Part shown: positions 1 to 8,953 of the stretch, piece after piece
Position numbering within the stretch: the first letter of the stretch is position 1
Layout: each line of letters opens with the position of its first letter
Assembly: GCF_900156155.1 (NCBI RefSeq)
Contig: NZ_FTMD01000001.1
Coordinates: forward strand, 492,750 to 556,749
Direction of reading: 5' to 3'
Length of the DNA stretch: 64,000 nt
Origin: Aromatoleum tolulyticum
GTDB taxonomy: Bacteria > Pseudomonadota > Gammaproteobacteria > Burkholderiales > Rhodocyclaceae
The notes under the pieces: model-generated
Seen by the model: the letters and a program-made list of their open reading frames with translations, nothing else
What the model was told of the DNA's origin: nothing
Databases searched by the model: none
Made by a program: the position numbers and the translations under genes

Positions 1-693
1 GTCGCGGGCGCGCTGATGGTCGCGGCGCTGGCCGGGAAGATCGCCGAGATGGCCGACGGCATGGGGCAGGAGATGCTCAACGCCGCGATCCTCGGCCTCG
101 CGGTGACGATGCTCGCGTGGCACAACATCTGGATGGCGCGCCACGCACGCGAGATGGTCGACGGCGCGCGCGCGCTCGTGCGCGACGTGGCGGACGGGCG
201 GCGCGAACTGTCGGCAGTCATGGTGCTGGTTGCGATGGCCGTGCTGCGCGAAGGCTCGGAGACCGTGCTGTTCCTGTTCAGCCTCGCGTCCGAAGGCGAA
301 TCCACCGGCCAGGTGCTCATCGGCGGCGCGCTCGGGCTGGCCGGAGGTGCCGCAGTCGGCTACGGCATGTTCGCCGGGCTGTTGCGCATCCCGGTGCGCT
401 GGTTCTTCAGCGTGACCGCGGCGCTGGTGCTGCTGCTGGCCGCCGGCATGGCCGGCCAGATGGCGCGCTTCCTGATCCAGGGCGACATCCTGCCGCCGCT
501 CGCCAACCCGCTGTGGGACACCTCGGCGTGGCTGTCGGCGAATTCGCCCGCCGGCACGCTGCTGCACGTGCTCGCAGGCTACGACCCGCGCCCGAGCGCA
601 ATGCAGGCGCTGTTCTACCTCGGCACCATCCTCGCGATTGCGCTGGGCATGTACCTCGCGCGCGCGCCGTCCCGCCGCAGCGCACCGGCCTGA
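1..693 (+). CDS. FTR1-family iron permease, C-terminal part (5' end outside window)
   Basis: The frame is open from the first base, so the true start lies upstream; 230 residues are visible. The stretch VLREGSETVLF contains the REGxE-type motif that defines FTR1/EfeU permeases, which carry ferric iron across the inner membrane. Several hydrophobic helices are apparent, including the segments around positions 61-115, 310-395 and 410-480. The protein ends with a short cytosolic arginine-rich tail. The following gene encodes a secreted protein 101 bases downstream, so the two may work together in metal handling. Family assignment is firm; the exact metal is inferred from the family. Confidence 0.85.
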   Translation, partial: VAGALMVAALAGKIAEMADGMGQEMLNAAILGLAVTMLAWHNIWMARHAREMVDGARALVRDVADGRRELSAVMVLVAMAVLREGSETVLFLFSLASEGESTGQVLIGGALGLAGGAAVGYGMFAGLLRIPVRWFFSVTAALVLLLAAGMAGQMARFLIQGDILPPLANPLWDTSAWLSANSPAGTLLHVLAGYDPRPSAMQALFYLGTILAIALGMYLARAPSRRSAPA

Positions 694-794
694 CCTTCCC
701 CTTTTCCGTCGCGCGAGCCCGGCCCGCAAGGTGTCGGCCGGGCTCGCGCATGCCTCGCATCCGGTTTTCTACGCACGACATCGAAAGGACCATC

Positions 795-1526
795 ATGAAG
801 AAGCAGCTCATCGCCCTCGCGCTCGCCGGTTTCGGCGCGGGTATCGCCCACGCCGGCCCGGCCGCCTACATCTACACGCCGACTGTCGAGTACGGCGAAC
901 ACGAGATCGAGTTCAAGGCCGGCTCGCATCGCGATCACAGCAAGGAAGACGAAACCGCAATGATGATCGGCTACGGCATGGGCGTGACGCCGTGGTGGTT
1001 CACCGAACTGAACGTGGAGTACGAGCGCGAGCGCGGCGAGCGCTTCAAGTACGAGGCCTTCGAATGGGAGAACAAGTTCCAGCTCCTCGAGACGGGCAAG
1101 TACCCGATCGACCTCGGCGTGCTGGTCGAGATCGAGCGTCCGCGCGAGCACGCCGAGGGCTGGGAGCTGAAGCTGGGCCTGCTGACGCAGAAGGATTTCG
1201 GCAAGGTGCAGGCGAACTTCAATGTGCTCGCCGAGCGTCACTACGATGCCGAGGAAAAGAGCGAGACCGAGCTGGGCTACCAGTGGCAGCTGAAGTACCG
1301 CCTGATGCCGACCTTCGAATACGGCCTGCAGGGCATGGGTGAAGTGGGCAAGTGGAACGACTGGGCGAAGTCGGACGAGCAGGAGCACATGGCCGGTCCG
1401 GCGATCTTCGGCAAGCTGCCGATGGGCGGCCACCAGGCGCTCAAGTACGACGTGGGCTTCCTCTTCGGCATGACGAAGGACACCCCCGAGCACACGCTGC
1501 GCATGAAGCTCGAATACGAGTTCTGA
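795..1526 (+). CDS. secreted or outer-membrane beta-rich protein of unknown function
   Basis: The 243-residue protein starts at an ATG preceded by GAAAGGA. Its first 20 residues form a clear signal peptide (MKKQ, a hydrophobic core, then an AHA cleavage-like site). The mature part is rich in alternating aromatic and charged strands such as WWFTELNVEYERE and LKLGLLTQKDF, and it ends in YEF. A terminal phenylalanine is typical of outer-membrane beta-barrels. It follows an iron permease gene and ends in a strong terminator. I do not recognise a named family. A small outer-membrane barrel is my inference; a soluble periplasmic protein is the alternative. Confidence 0.7.
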   Translation: MKKQLIALALAGFGAGIAHAGPAAYIYTPTVEYGEHEIEFKAGSHRDHSKEDETAMMIGYGMGVTPWWFTELNVEYERERGERFKYEAFEWENKFQLLETGKYPIDLGVLVEIERPREHAEGWELKLGLLTQKDFGKVQANFNVLAERHYDAEEKSETELGYQWQLKYRLMPTFEYGLQGMGEVGKWNDWAKSDEQEHMAGPAIFGKLPMGGHQALKYDVGFLFGMTKDTPEHTLRMKLEYEF

Positions 1527-1551
1527 TCCCCGCGTCGCGCATCAGGCAAGA

Positions 1552-1587
1552 GGCCCTGCCGGTCAGTCCGGCAGGGCCTTCTTGTTT
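1552..1587 (+). terminator. Rho-independent terminator
   Basis: A perfect 11-bp GC-rich stem (GGCCCTGCCGG with CCGGCAGGGCC, 1552-1562 and 1568-1578) with a 5-base loop is followed by TTCTTGTTT. It lies 26 bases after the stop of the secreted-protein gene and should end that transcript. Confidence 0.85.
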
Positions 1588-1741
1588 CTGACTCGGCAGT
1601 GGCCGCCGGGGACGCTGCTCCGCACGGACGGGACAGGGCGCCCCGCCGATGCACTTGTCCTTGGCGGGCGGCGGGCGCCGCGGACGCGAGCTGATAGAAT
1701 TCGCGCCGTTCCGAGGCCCGCCACGCACCCGAAGAGACGCC

Positions 1742-3496
1742 ATGTCGAAGAAAGCCGAGAAGTTGATCCAGCAGGCGCAGGCCGCTGCGAGCGCCGGACA
1801 CCGCGCCCAGGCACAACGCTGCTACGAGAAGATCCTCGAGAAGGAGCCGCGCCACCTCGATGCGCGCTATTTCCTCGGCACGCTACTGGCCGAACAGGGG
1901 CTTTACCCGCAGGCGCGCCAGCATCTCGAGATCGCCGCGCGGCTCGCGCCCGACTCGCCCTACATCCTCAACAACCTCGGCAACGTCCACCTCCTGTGCG
2001 GGGAAGACGCGGCCGCCGAACAGGTTTTCCGCAAGGCGCTGCGCGTGGCCCCGGACATGCCCGAGGCGCAGACGAACCTCGGCAACCTGCTGGTGCGGAA
2101 AGGGGCGCTGGAGGAGGCGATCGGCCTGGCGCAGAAGGTCGTCGCCGCGCGCCCCGAGCAGGTCGCCGCGCACGTGATGCTGGCGAACGCGCTGAAGGAT
2201 CAGGGCCGCATCGACGAGGCCATTCCGCATTTCCGCCGCGCCGCCGAGCTGTCGCCGGGCAACGCCGTCGCCCGCTCCAACCTGCTGATGGCCCTCAACT
2301 ATTCGACGGCATCCTCGCCCGCGGACATCCGCCGGGCGCACGACGAATGGGCCAGCCGCTTCCCGCCGGCCCAGCCACGCCCGGCGCAATCGCGCACGGG
2401 GCGTCTGCGGATCGGCTACCTCTCGCCGGACCTGGGCCGGCATCCGGTGGGCTACCTGATGGAACCGGTGCTGGCCGCGCACGACCGCGAGGCGTTCGAG
2501 ATCTGCGTCTATTCGGACAACCGCAGCCCGGATGAGATGACCGCCCGCCTGCGCACCCACGTCGACAGCTGGCGCGACGTCGGCGCCCTGGGCAACGACG
2601 ATCTCGCGTCGGTCCTCGCGACCGAGCGTCTCGACGTGCTCGTGGAACTGGCGGGCCACGGGGCCGGCAACCGGCTCGCCATGCTCGGACGCCGGCTCGC
2701 GCCGGTGCAGGTGAGTTACCTCGGTTATCCGGCGACGACGGGGCTGAAGAGCGTCGACTACGTGATCACCGACCGCGCGCTGGATCCGTCGGATTCCGAC
2801 CAGGCCTTCTATGCGGAAAAGCTGTGGTGGTTGCCGCGGCCGTGCTTCGCCTTCCGGCCGGACGAGGAATTTCCCGCGGTGGGAGCGCTCGCCGCCGCGA
2901 CGTCGGGCACCCTGACTTTCGGCTCGTTCAATGCGCTGGCCAAGATCAGCCCGGCGGTGATCGACTTGTGGGCGGCGGCGATGCGCGCCCTGCCCGATGC
3001 GCGCCTGCTGATGCAGGCGCGGGCTTTATCCGATCCCGGTTCGCGCCTGCGCGTAGCCGAAGCGTTCCGCGAGCGGGGCGTCGCGCCCGAACGCATCGAG
3101 ATGGCGGGCTTCACGTCGCTGCCGGAACATCTGGAGCTGTTCAATCGCACCGACGTCTGCCTCGACACCTTCCCGTGGAACGGCCACATGACGACGCTCG
3201 ACAGCCTGTGGATGGGCGTCCCGGTCCTGACGCTCGCGGGCGATCGGCGCGCGTCGCGGATGGGGGCGACGATCATGGGCGAACTCGGCCTGACAGACTT
3301 CGTCGCCGCCACGCCGGACGAGTTCGTCGCCAGGGCGGTGGCACTCGCCGGCGACCTGATCGGGCTGGGGGAACTGCGCGCGTCGCTGCGCGAGCGGCTG
3401 GGCCGGTCGAGCCTGGCGGACGGCGCCGGACTCGCCCGCGCGCTGGAAGCGGCTTTCGCGGCGATGCATCAGGCCGCGCTGCAACCCGCGCCGTAA
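1742..3496 (+). CDS. TPR protein with O-GlcNAc-transferase-like (SPINDLY-type) glycosyltransferase domain
   Basis: The 584-residue protein opens with about five TPR units (roughly residues 1-190, for example LDARYFLGTLLAEQGLYPQA and NLGNVHLLCGEDAAAEQVF). They are followed by a glycosyltransferase-41 domain (about 215-575). Hallmarks in that domain include KISPAVIDLW, DTFPWNGHMTTLDSLWMGVPVLTL and the RMGATIMGELGL segment, which resemble the UDP-sugar site of bacterial OGT homologues. Such proteins are predicted to glycosylate proteins from nucleotide sugars; the acceptor is unknown. An in-frame ATG 93 bases upstream is possible, but its extension lacks TPR character. No glycan-synthesis genes are adjacent. 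Confidence 0.85.
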   Translation: MSKKAEKLIQQAQAAASAGHRAQAQRCYEKILEKEPRHLDARYFLGTLLAEQGLYPQARQHLEIAARLAPDSPYILNNLGNVHLLCGEDAAAEQVFRKALRVAPDMPEAQTNLGNLLVRKGALEEAIGLAQKVVAARPEQVAAHVMLANALKDQGRIDEAIPHFRRAAELSPGNAVARSNLLMALNYSTASSPADIRRAHDEWASRFPPAQPRPAQSRTGRLRIGYLSPDLGRHPVGYLMEPVLAAHDREAFEICVYSDNRSPDEMTARLRTHVDSWRDVGALGNDDLASVLATERLDVLVELAGHGAGNRLAMLGRRLAPVQVSYLGYPATTGLKSVDYVITDRALDPSDSDQAFYAEKLWWLPRPCFAFRPDEEFPAVGALAAATSGTLTFGSFNALAKISPAVIDLWAAAMRALPDARLLMQARALSDPGSRLRVAEAFRERGVAPERIEMAGFTSLPEHLELFNRTDVCLDTFPWNGHMTTLDSLWMGVPVLTLAGDRRASRMGATIMGELGLTDFVAATPDEFVARAVALAGDLIGLGELRASLRERLGRSSLADGAGLARALEAAFAAMHQAALQPAP

Positions 3497-3515
3497 GGGC
3501 ACGGAGCGCGCAGGT

Positions 3516-3540
3516 CGGGCGCCTCGTGGCGCCCGGAGTT
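3516..3540. terminator. hairpin between convergent genes
   Basis: An 8-bp stem CGGGCGCC / GGCGCCCG with a TCGT loop (3516-3535) lies in the 44-base gap between the converging OGT-like and proQ genes and is followed by GAGTTT. It could terminate from either side, although the T-run is weak. Confidence 0.5.
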
Positions 3541-4020
3541 TCAGCGCCGGGAGAACTTGCCCACGAGCTGGGCAAGCTTCTCGGTCTTGCGGCGCTCGGT
3601 TTCTTCGGCGCGCAGGCGCTCGCGCTCGGCTTCGGCCGCGACCTTCTTGCGCTTGGCGACTTCGGCGAAGCGCTCCTTGAGCGTCTGCGCGGCGTGCTGG
3701 CGCTGCTCTTCCGTGACTTCGCCGCTTTCCTTGCCGTCGAGGTCGAAGCGCGCGGTGGCCTTCTCGACAGCCTTGAGGTAGCGCGTCGTCGCGGTGTGCA
3801 TGCGCATCGCGCTGCGGACGACCTTGCGGTCGATCTCGGGGAAGCGCTCGGCGATGGCCTTGTCGATGCGTAGCGCGAGCGGCTTCACTTCGCTGAAGGT
3901 CGGGGAGATTTCCTGAAGCTTCTGCAGCAGGCCGCGGGCATCGATGCCGGCGGTCTTGGCTTCGGCGGCCGGAGCGGCGGGCTGTTCGGCCACGGCTTCG
4001 GGAGTCGTTTCGGTAGTCAT
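3541..4020 (-). CDS. proQ: ProQ/FinO-domain RNA chaperone
   Basis: The 159-residue protein has an alanine-rich N-terminal tail (1-25) and then a FinO/ProQ domain (about 28-110). That domain shows PLALRIDKAIAERFP, the MRMHTATTRYLKAV segment equivalent to the RNA-binding LRxYTxxxxYL motif, and ARFDLDG. A highly charged helical tail (about 115-159) is rich in Lys, Arg and Glu. Family members bind structured small RNAs and mRNA 3' ends and act as post-transcriptional regulators. The gene stands alone, convergent with the OGT-like gene and downstream of the formate dehydrogenase genes. Confidence 0.85.
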   Translation of the reverse strand: MTTETTPEAVAEQPAAPAAEAKTAGIDARGLLQKLQEISPTFSEVKPLALRIDKAIAERFPEIDRKVVRSAMRMHTATTRYLKAVEKATARFDLDGKESGEVTEEQRQHAAQTLKERFAEVAKRKKVAAEAERERLRAEETERRKTEKLAQLVGKFSRR

Positions 4021-4111
4021 TGCGGGAGGGAGCTGGGACTGCGGACGAAAAACGGCATGATCGCATGAAAACGGCTTGGGGGGCCGTAATGGTGGCGCCG
4101 TGCGTTCGGGG

Positions 4112-4182
4112 CGTCAGGGCGGGCGCACGCGGCGCTTGTGCCGGCGCATTCGTCCGGCGCGCCACGTGCGCCCGCCCTGACG
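4112..4182. repeat. perfect 18-bp inverted repeat, possible fds terminator
   Basis: Arms at 4112-4129 and 4165-4182 (CGTCAGGGCGGGCGCACG and its exact complement) enclose 35 bases that are themselves GC-rich. The element sits 11 bases after the fdsA stop codon and upstream of proQ. A terminator or mRNA-end stabiliser for the formate dehydrogenase transcript is the simplest reading. There is no U-tract, so intrinsic termination is uncertain. Confidence 0.6.
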
Positions 4183-4193
4183 GGTGAGCCTGG

Positions 4194-7034
4194 TCAGGTC
4201 TCGACGGTTTCTTCTGTTCGGATTCTCGCTGCGCAGTACTTGAACTCGGGAATCTTGCCGAACGGATCCAGTGCGGGCTGGGTGAGCAGATTCGCGGCAG
4301 CCTCGACGTAGCAGAAGGGCATGAAGATCGAGCCTTTCTGCATGCCGCGGTCGGCGCGCGCGGCGAGCGTGATTGCGCCGCGGCGGGTTGCGAGGGTAAT
4401 CGTCGCGCCGGATTCAATGCCGAGCGCGGCGAGGTCGTCCGGATGCACGGTGCACCACGGCTGCGGTTCGAGCGCGTCGAGGACGTTGGCGCGGCGGGTC
4501 ATCGAGCCGGTGTGCCAGTGCTCCAGCACGCGGCCGGTCGTGAGGACGAAGGGATAGGCCTCGTCGGGGAGTTCGGCGGCGGGGAGCGGCGCGACGGCGA
4601 CGAAGCGGGCGCGCCCCGTTGCGGTGGGGAAGTCCTGCTCGAACAGCACGGGGTAGGAGGGACCGTCCTCGGTGAATTTAGGCGCGACGACAGCAGTTTC
4701 CGCTTCGAGCTGCGCCCAGGTGATGCCGGCGTAAGCAGGGAGCGCCTGGCGAAGTTCCTCGAAGACCTCGGCCGGGCCGGCGTAGTTCCACGCGAGGCCG
4801 AGGCGCTGCGCGATCTGCTGGATGATCCACCAGTCGGGGCGCGCGTCGCCGGGCAACGGCAGCACGGGTTGCGAGAGCTGCACGAGGCGGTCGGTGTTGG
4901 TGAAGCTGCCGGTCTTCTCCATCAGGCTGGAGGCGGGCAGGATCACGTCGGCGAGCATCGCGGTCTCGGTGAGGAAGAGGTCCTGCACGACGAGGTGCTC
5001 GAGGCCGCCGAGCGCGGCGCGCGCGTGCGCGAGGTCGGGGTCGGACATCGCCGGGTTTTCGCCTTCGATGTACATGCCGCGGATCTCGCCGGCGAGCGCG
5101 GCGTCCATGATTTCGACGACGGTGAGGCCGGGCTTGTCGGTGAGCGGCGTGTTCCACAGCGTTTCGAACTTCGCGCGCACGGCCGGATCGCTGACGCGCT
5201 GGTAGTCGGGGAACATCATCGGGATGAGGCCCGCATCCGACGCCCCCTGCACGTTGTTCTGGCCGCGCAGCGGGTGCAGGCCGGTGCCGCGGCGGCCGAT
5301 CTGGCCGGTCATCAGCGCGAGCGCGATCAGGCAGCGCGAGTTGTCGGTGCCGTGGATGTGCTGCGAGATGCCCATGCCCCAGAAGATCATGCTGTTGGGG
5401 CCTTGCGCATACAGGCGCGCGACTTCGCGCGCGGTTTCCGCGGGGATGCCGGTGATCGCCTCGACGCGTTCGGGCGGGAAAGCGAGCGCGGCGGCGCGGA
5501 AGGCGTCGAAGCCTTCGGTGCGCGCGGCGATGAAGGCGTCGTCGGTGAGCCCTTCCTCGATGATCACGCAGGCGAGCGACAAGAGCAGCGTGACGTCGGC
5601 GTCGGGGCGGAACTGCAGGTAGCGGTGGGCGTGGCGCGCGAGCGGAGTTTCGCGCGGATCCATCAGGATCAGCTTCGCGCCACGCTCGACGGCGTTCTTG
5701 ATGAAGGACGCGGCGACCGGGTGGTTCGCGGCCGGGTTCGCGCCGATCACGACGATCACATCGGCGAATTCGACGTCGCGCACCGGGTTCGACACCGCAC
5801 CCGAGCCGATGCCCTCCAACAATGCCGCGACCGAGGACGCGTGGCACAGGCGCGTGCAGTGGTCGACGTTGTGCGTGCCGAAGCCGGTGCGGACGAGTTT
5901 CTGGAAGAGGTAGGCCTCCTCGTTGCTGCCTTTCGCGGAGCCGAAGCCGGCGAGCGCGTGCGGGCCATGCTGCGCCTTGATGCGGGCGAGGCCGGCCGCG
6001 GCGGCGTCGAGCGCTTCTTCCCAGTTCGCTTCGCGGAAGGCGGCGAGCGGGTTGGCGGGGTCGAGGTCGACGGATTTCGCGATGCCGGGCTTGCGGATCA
6101 GGGGTTTGGTCAGGCGGTGGGCGTGGCGCGGGTAGCCGAAGCCGTAGCGGCCCTTCACGCACAGGCGGCCGGCGTTCGCCGGGCCGTCGCGGCCGACGAC
6201 GTGGACGATCTTCGTCTCAGGGCCGTCGCCGGCGACGTGGTAGGTCGTCTGACAGCCGACGCCGCAGTAAGGACACAGCGAGTCGATCGCGCGGGTTTCG
6301 GGGGCGGCGATCGGCGTGGCGGCTACGAGAGGCACTTCGGCTTCTTCTTCCGCAAAGGCGCCGCGGACGAGCGCCGGCATCGCTACCGGTGCTCCGGGGG
6401 CATCGACGAGCGCGGCCGGCAGCAGCGCGCCGGTCGGGCAGGCCTGCACGCATTCGCCGCAGCCGACACACGAGGAGGTGCCCATCGGGTCGTTGAAGTC
6501 GAACACGATCGCCGTGTCGGCACCGCGGCGCGCGAGACCGATGACGTCGTTGACCTGTTCCTCGCGGCAGGCGCGCAGGCAGCGCGTGCATTGGATGCAG
6601 GCTGCGAGGTTCACGGCGATGCCGGGGTGGCTGCGATCGGGCGTGGGATTTTCGCGTGGGGCGAAGCGGGATTCCTTTACACCCAGTTCCTCGCACCAGT
6701 GCGCGAGTTCGGAATCGGCTTTTTCGGCGTCGGCCGGCACGTCGGCACGCAGCAGTTCCAGCACCATGCGCTGCGACGCGCGGGCGCGTTCGCTCTCGGC
6801 CTTCACCTTCATGCCGGGCTTGGGCGCGCGGCAGCACGAGGGCGCGAGCACCCGCTCGCCGTCGATCTCGACGACGCAGGCGCGGCAGTTGCCGTCGGCA
6901 CGCAGGCCGTCCGTGTAGCACAGGTGCGGGATGTCGGTGCCGGCGCGGCGCGCGGCCTGCAGGATCGATTCGCCGGGGACGGCATCGATTTCGCGGCCGT
7001 CGAGTTCGAAGCGGATCATGTCGGTGGCGTTCAT
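4194..7034 (-). CDS. fdsA: NAD-dependent formate dehydrogenase alpha subunit (molybdopterin)
   Basis: The 946-residue catalytic subunit oxidises formate to CO2. It carries an N-terminal [2Fe-2S] domain (C39, C50, C53, C67), two [4Fe-4S] sets (CIQCTRCLRAC at about 146-156 and CVGCGECVQACP at about 189-199) and a further cluster motif CPYCGVGC at about 254-261. The bis-MGD domain follows. The active-site region reads HCTRLCHASSV, so this is a cysteine rather than selenocysteine enzyme. A C-terminal molydopterin-binding domain ends the protein. The start was chosen at MNATDM because the ATG overlaps the fdsB stop by 4 bases (ATGA). Domain order and length match soluble FdsA-type enzymes. Confidence 0.93.
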   Translation of the reverse strand: MNATDMIRFELDGREIDAVPGESILQAARRAGTDIPHLCYTDGLRADGNCRACVVEIDGERVLAPSCCRAPKPGMKVKAESERARASQRMVLELLRADVPADAEKADSELAHWCEELGVKESRFAPRENPTPDRSHPGIAVNLAACIQCTRCLRACREEQVNDVIGLARRGADTAIVFDFNDPMGTSSCVGCGECVQACPTGALLPAALVDAPGAPVAMPALVRGAFAEEEAEVPLVAATPIAAPETRAIDSLCPYCGVGCQTTYHVAGDGPETKIVHVVGRDGPANAGRLCVKGRYGFGYPRHAHRLTKPLIRKPGIAKSVDLDPANPLAAFREANWEEALDAAAAGLARIKAQHGPHALAGFGSAKGSNEEAYLFQKLVRTGFGTHNVDHCTRLCHASSVAALLEGIGSGAVSNPVRDVEFADVIVVIGANPAANHPVAASFIKNAVERGAKLILMDPRETPLARHAHRYLQFRPDADVTLLLSLACVIIEEGLTDDAFIAARTEGFDAFRAAALAFPPERVEAITGIPAETAREVARLYAQGPNSMIFWGMGISQHIHGTDNSRCLIALALMTGQIGRRGTGLHPLRGQNNVQGASDAGLIPMMFPDYQRVSDPAVRAKFETLWNTPLTDKPGLTVVEIMDAALAGEIRGMYIEGENPAMSDPDLAHARAALGGLEHLVVQDLFLTETAMLADVILPASSLMEKTGSFTNTDRLVQLSQPVLPLPGDARPDWWIIQQIAQRLGLAWNYAGPAEVFEELRQALPAYAGITWAQLEAETAVVAPKFTEDGPSYPVLFEQDFPTATGRARFVAVAPLPAAELPDEAYPFVLTTGRVLEHWHTGSMTRRANVLDALEPQPWCTVHPDDLAALGIESGATITLATRRGAITLAARADRGMQKGSIFMPFCYVEAAANLLTQPALDPFGKIPEFKYCAARIRTEETVET

Positions 7035-8830
7035 GCTGCGCCCTCCTCCTTCTTGCCGCCCACTTCCTGCGGGAAGAAGCGCAGCACCGATTGCATCGGG
7101 TTCGGCGCGGCCTGGCCGAGGCCGCAGATCGAGGCGTCCATCATCGTCCTGCCGAGTTCGGTGAGCAGCCCTGCGTCCCATTCGGGGGCCTTCATCAGTT
7201 CGGCGGCCTTCGCGCTGCCGACGCGACAGGGCGTGCATTGGCCGCAGGATTCGTGGGCGAAGAACTCCATCGCGTTCTCCGCCAGCAGCCGCGCCTTGTC
7301 GTACTGCGAGAACACGACGATCGCCGCCGAACCGATAAAGCAGCCATAGGGCGCCAGCGTGTCGAAGTCGAGCGGCACGTCGGCGAGGCGCGCGGGCAGG
7401 ATGCCGCCCGAGGCGCCGCCGGGAAAATAGCCGTAGAGTTCGTGACCGGGGAGCATGCCGCCGCAGTGCTCGGCTATGAGCTCGCGCAGCGTGATGCCGG
7501 CATCGGTGACGACGACGCCGGGCTTCGCGACGCGGCCGCTGACCGAAAAGCTGCGCAGGCCCTTGCGGCCGTTGCGCCCGAAGCCCGCGAACCAGTCGCC
7601 GCCCTTCTCGACAATGTCGCGCACCCACCACAGCGTCTCGAGGTTGTGCTCGAGCGTCGGCCGACCGAACAGGCCGACCTCCGCGACATAGGGCGGGCGC
7701 AGCCGCGGCATGCCGCGCTTGCCTTCGATCGATTCGATCATCGCCGATTCCTCGCCGCACACGTAGGCGCCGGCGCCGCGGCGCAGTTCGATCGGCGGCA
7801 GGTCCGGCCACTCGGCGCGCACGCGGTCGAGTTCCTCGGCGAGCAGGCGCCGCAGCGCCGGGTACTCGTCGCGGATGTAGATCCAGATGCCGGCGATGCC
7901 GACGACGCGCGCGGCGATCAGCATGCCTTCGATGAAGCGGTGCGGGTCGGTGGCGAGGTAGTGGCGGTCCTTGAAGGTGCCGGGTTCGCCTTCGTCGATG
8001 TTCACCGCCATGTTGCGCGGCGCGGGCTGGGCCGCGACACTGCGCCACTTGCGCGCGGCGGGGAAGCCGGCGCCGCCGAGGCCGCGCAGGCCGGCGCCGT
8101 CGAGCGCGATGATGATCGACTCGGGATCCCGTGCACCGCTGCGCACCGCCTCCCACAGCTGGTAGCCGCCGGCCGCGCGATAGGCGTCGAAGCGGATTGC
8201 ATCCGGTGCAGCCTCGTCGCGCTCGCCGCTCGCGACGGTCGCGGCGACCTTGTCGGCATCCGCCTGCAGCACCGGCCGCTGGCCGACGACCGCGACCGGG
8301 GCGCTGTCGCAGCGGCCGACACAGGGCACGCGCTGCACGCGCACCTCGGCACCGAGCCTGCTCGCGAGCGTCGCGGCGAGTTCCGCGCCGCCCGCCATCG
8401 CACAGCCGAGCGAATCGCACACGCGCACCGTGAGCGCCGGCGGCGCTTCGCCGCCGGCCGGGACGAAATCGAAGTGATGGTAGAAGGTGGCGACCTCATA
8501 CACCTCGGCGCGCGCGAGCTTCAGCGCTTCGGCGAGCGCGGCGAGGTGGTCGGCGAAAAGCGCGCCGTGGGTATCCTGCAGCCGGTGCAGGTACTCGATC
8601 AGGCGGTCGGCGCGCGGGACGATGCCGGCGTCACGGTCGGGCACGAGCGCCGCGGCGGCGGCGGCGTGCGCGGATTCGGGCAGCGGTTCGCGCTTGCGCC
8701 CGCGCTCCCCGCCACCCTTTCCGACTTTTCCACCACGACCTCCTCCTGAAACCTCACGCACGGCGTCGGGATCACCGCCCTGCCCTGCCAGTCCGCCGGC
8801 TCTGCCTTGCTGTTCCGCGATGTTCGCCAT
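7031..8830 (-). CDS. fdsB: formate dehydrogenase FdsG-FdsB fusion (diaphorase subunit)
   Basis: This 599-residue protein joins two subunits. Residues about 66-190 are a NuoE/FdsG-like thioredoxin-fold [2Fe-2S] domain (cysteines in CDSLGCAMAG and CVGRCD). Residues about 220-599 are a NuoF/FdsB-like part with an NADH/FMN site (GLRGLGGAGFP, GAGAYVCGEESAMI) and a [4Fe-4S] motif (ESCGQCTPCR). It passes electrons from FdsA to NAD. The first 60 residues are Gly/Ala-rich and unlike the family, so the real start may be further in. Fused beta subunits are known from two-subunit formate dehydrogenases such as Methylorubrum Fdh1. No separate fdsG, fdsC or fdsD is visible nearby. Confidence 0.9.
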   Translation of the reverse strand: MANIAEQQGRAGGLAGQGGDPDAVREVSGGGRGGKVGKGGGERGRKREPLPESAHAAAAAALVPDRDAGIVPRADRLIEYLHRLQDTHGALFADHLAALAEALKLARAEVYEVATFYHHFDFVPAGGEAPPALTVRVCDSLGCAMAGGAELAATLASRLGAEVRVQRVPCVGRCDSAPVAVVGQRPVLQADADKVAATVASGERDEAAPDAIRFDAYRAAGGYQLWEAVRSGARDPESIIIALDGAGLRGLGGAGFPAARKWRSVAAQPAPRNMAVNIDEGEPGTFKDRHYLATDPHRFIEGMLIAARVVGIAGIWIYIRDEYPALRRLLAEELDRVRAEWPDLPPIELRRGAGAYVCGEESAMIESIEGKRGMPRLRPPYVAEVGLFGRPTLEHNLETLWWVRDIVEKGGDWFAGFGRNGRKGLRSFSVSGRVAKPGVVVTDAGITLRELIAEHCGGMLPGHELYGYFPGGASGGILPARLADVPLDFDTLAPYGCFIGSAAIVVFSQYDKARLLAENAMEFFAHESCGQCTPCRVGSAKAAELMKAPEWDAGLLTELGRTMMDASICGLGQAAPNPMQSVLRFFPQEVGGKKEEGAA

Positions 8831-8953
8831 GCTGTTCGCCGTCTCTGTTGTTGAACGGACACCTGATGCCGTTCGGGCCGAGCCCTGCCCCGGCCAAGTC
8901 GGCGGAACATTAGTGCAGCTTCGCCGGCGAGGAAAGCGGTTTCTGCCGAAGGC

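Noticed and set aside
117..1526. 469-residue protein containing the secreted beta-rich protein
   Set aside because: The first part reads the permease gene in a wrong frame. The signal peptide at 795 marks the real start.
4443..7349. 968-codon open frame on the plus strand
   Set aside because: It lies antisense to fdsA, has a biased Arg/Glu/Gly/Val composition with no domain, and is explained by high GC at third positions of the real gene.
4194..8420. Reading fdsA as a 1408-residue protein fused to upstream sequence
   Set aside because: The extra N-terminal part is an out-of-frame reading of fdsB (Arg/Ala-rich). The ATG at 7034 overlapping the fdsB stop is the natural start.
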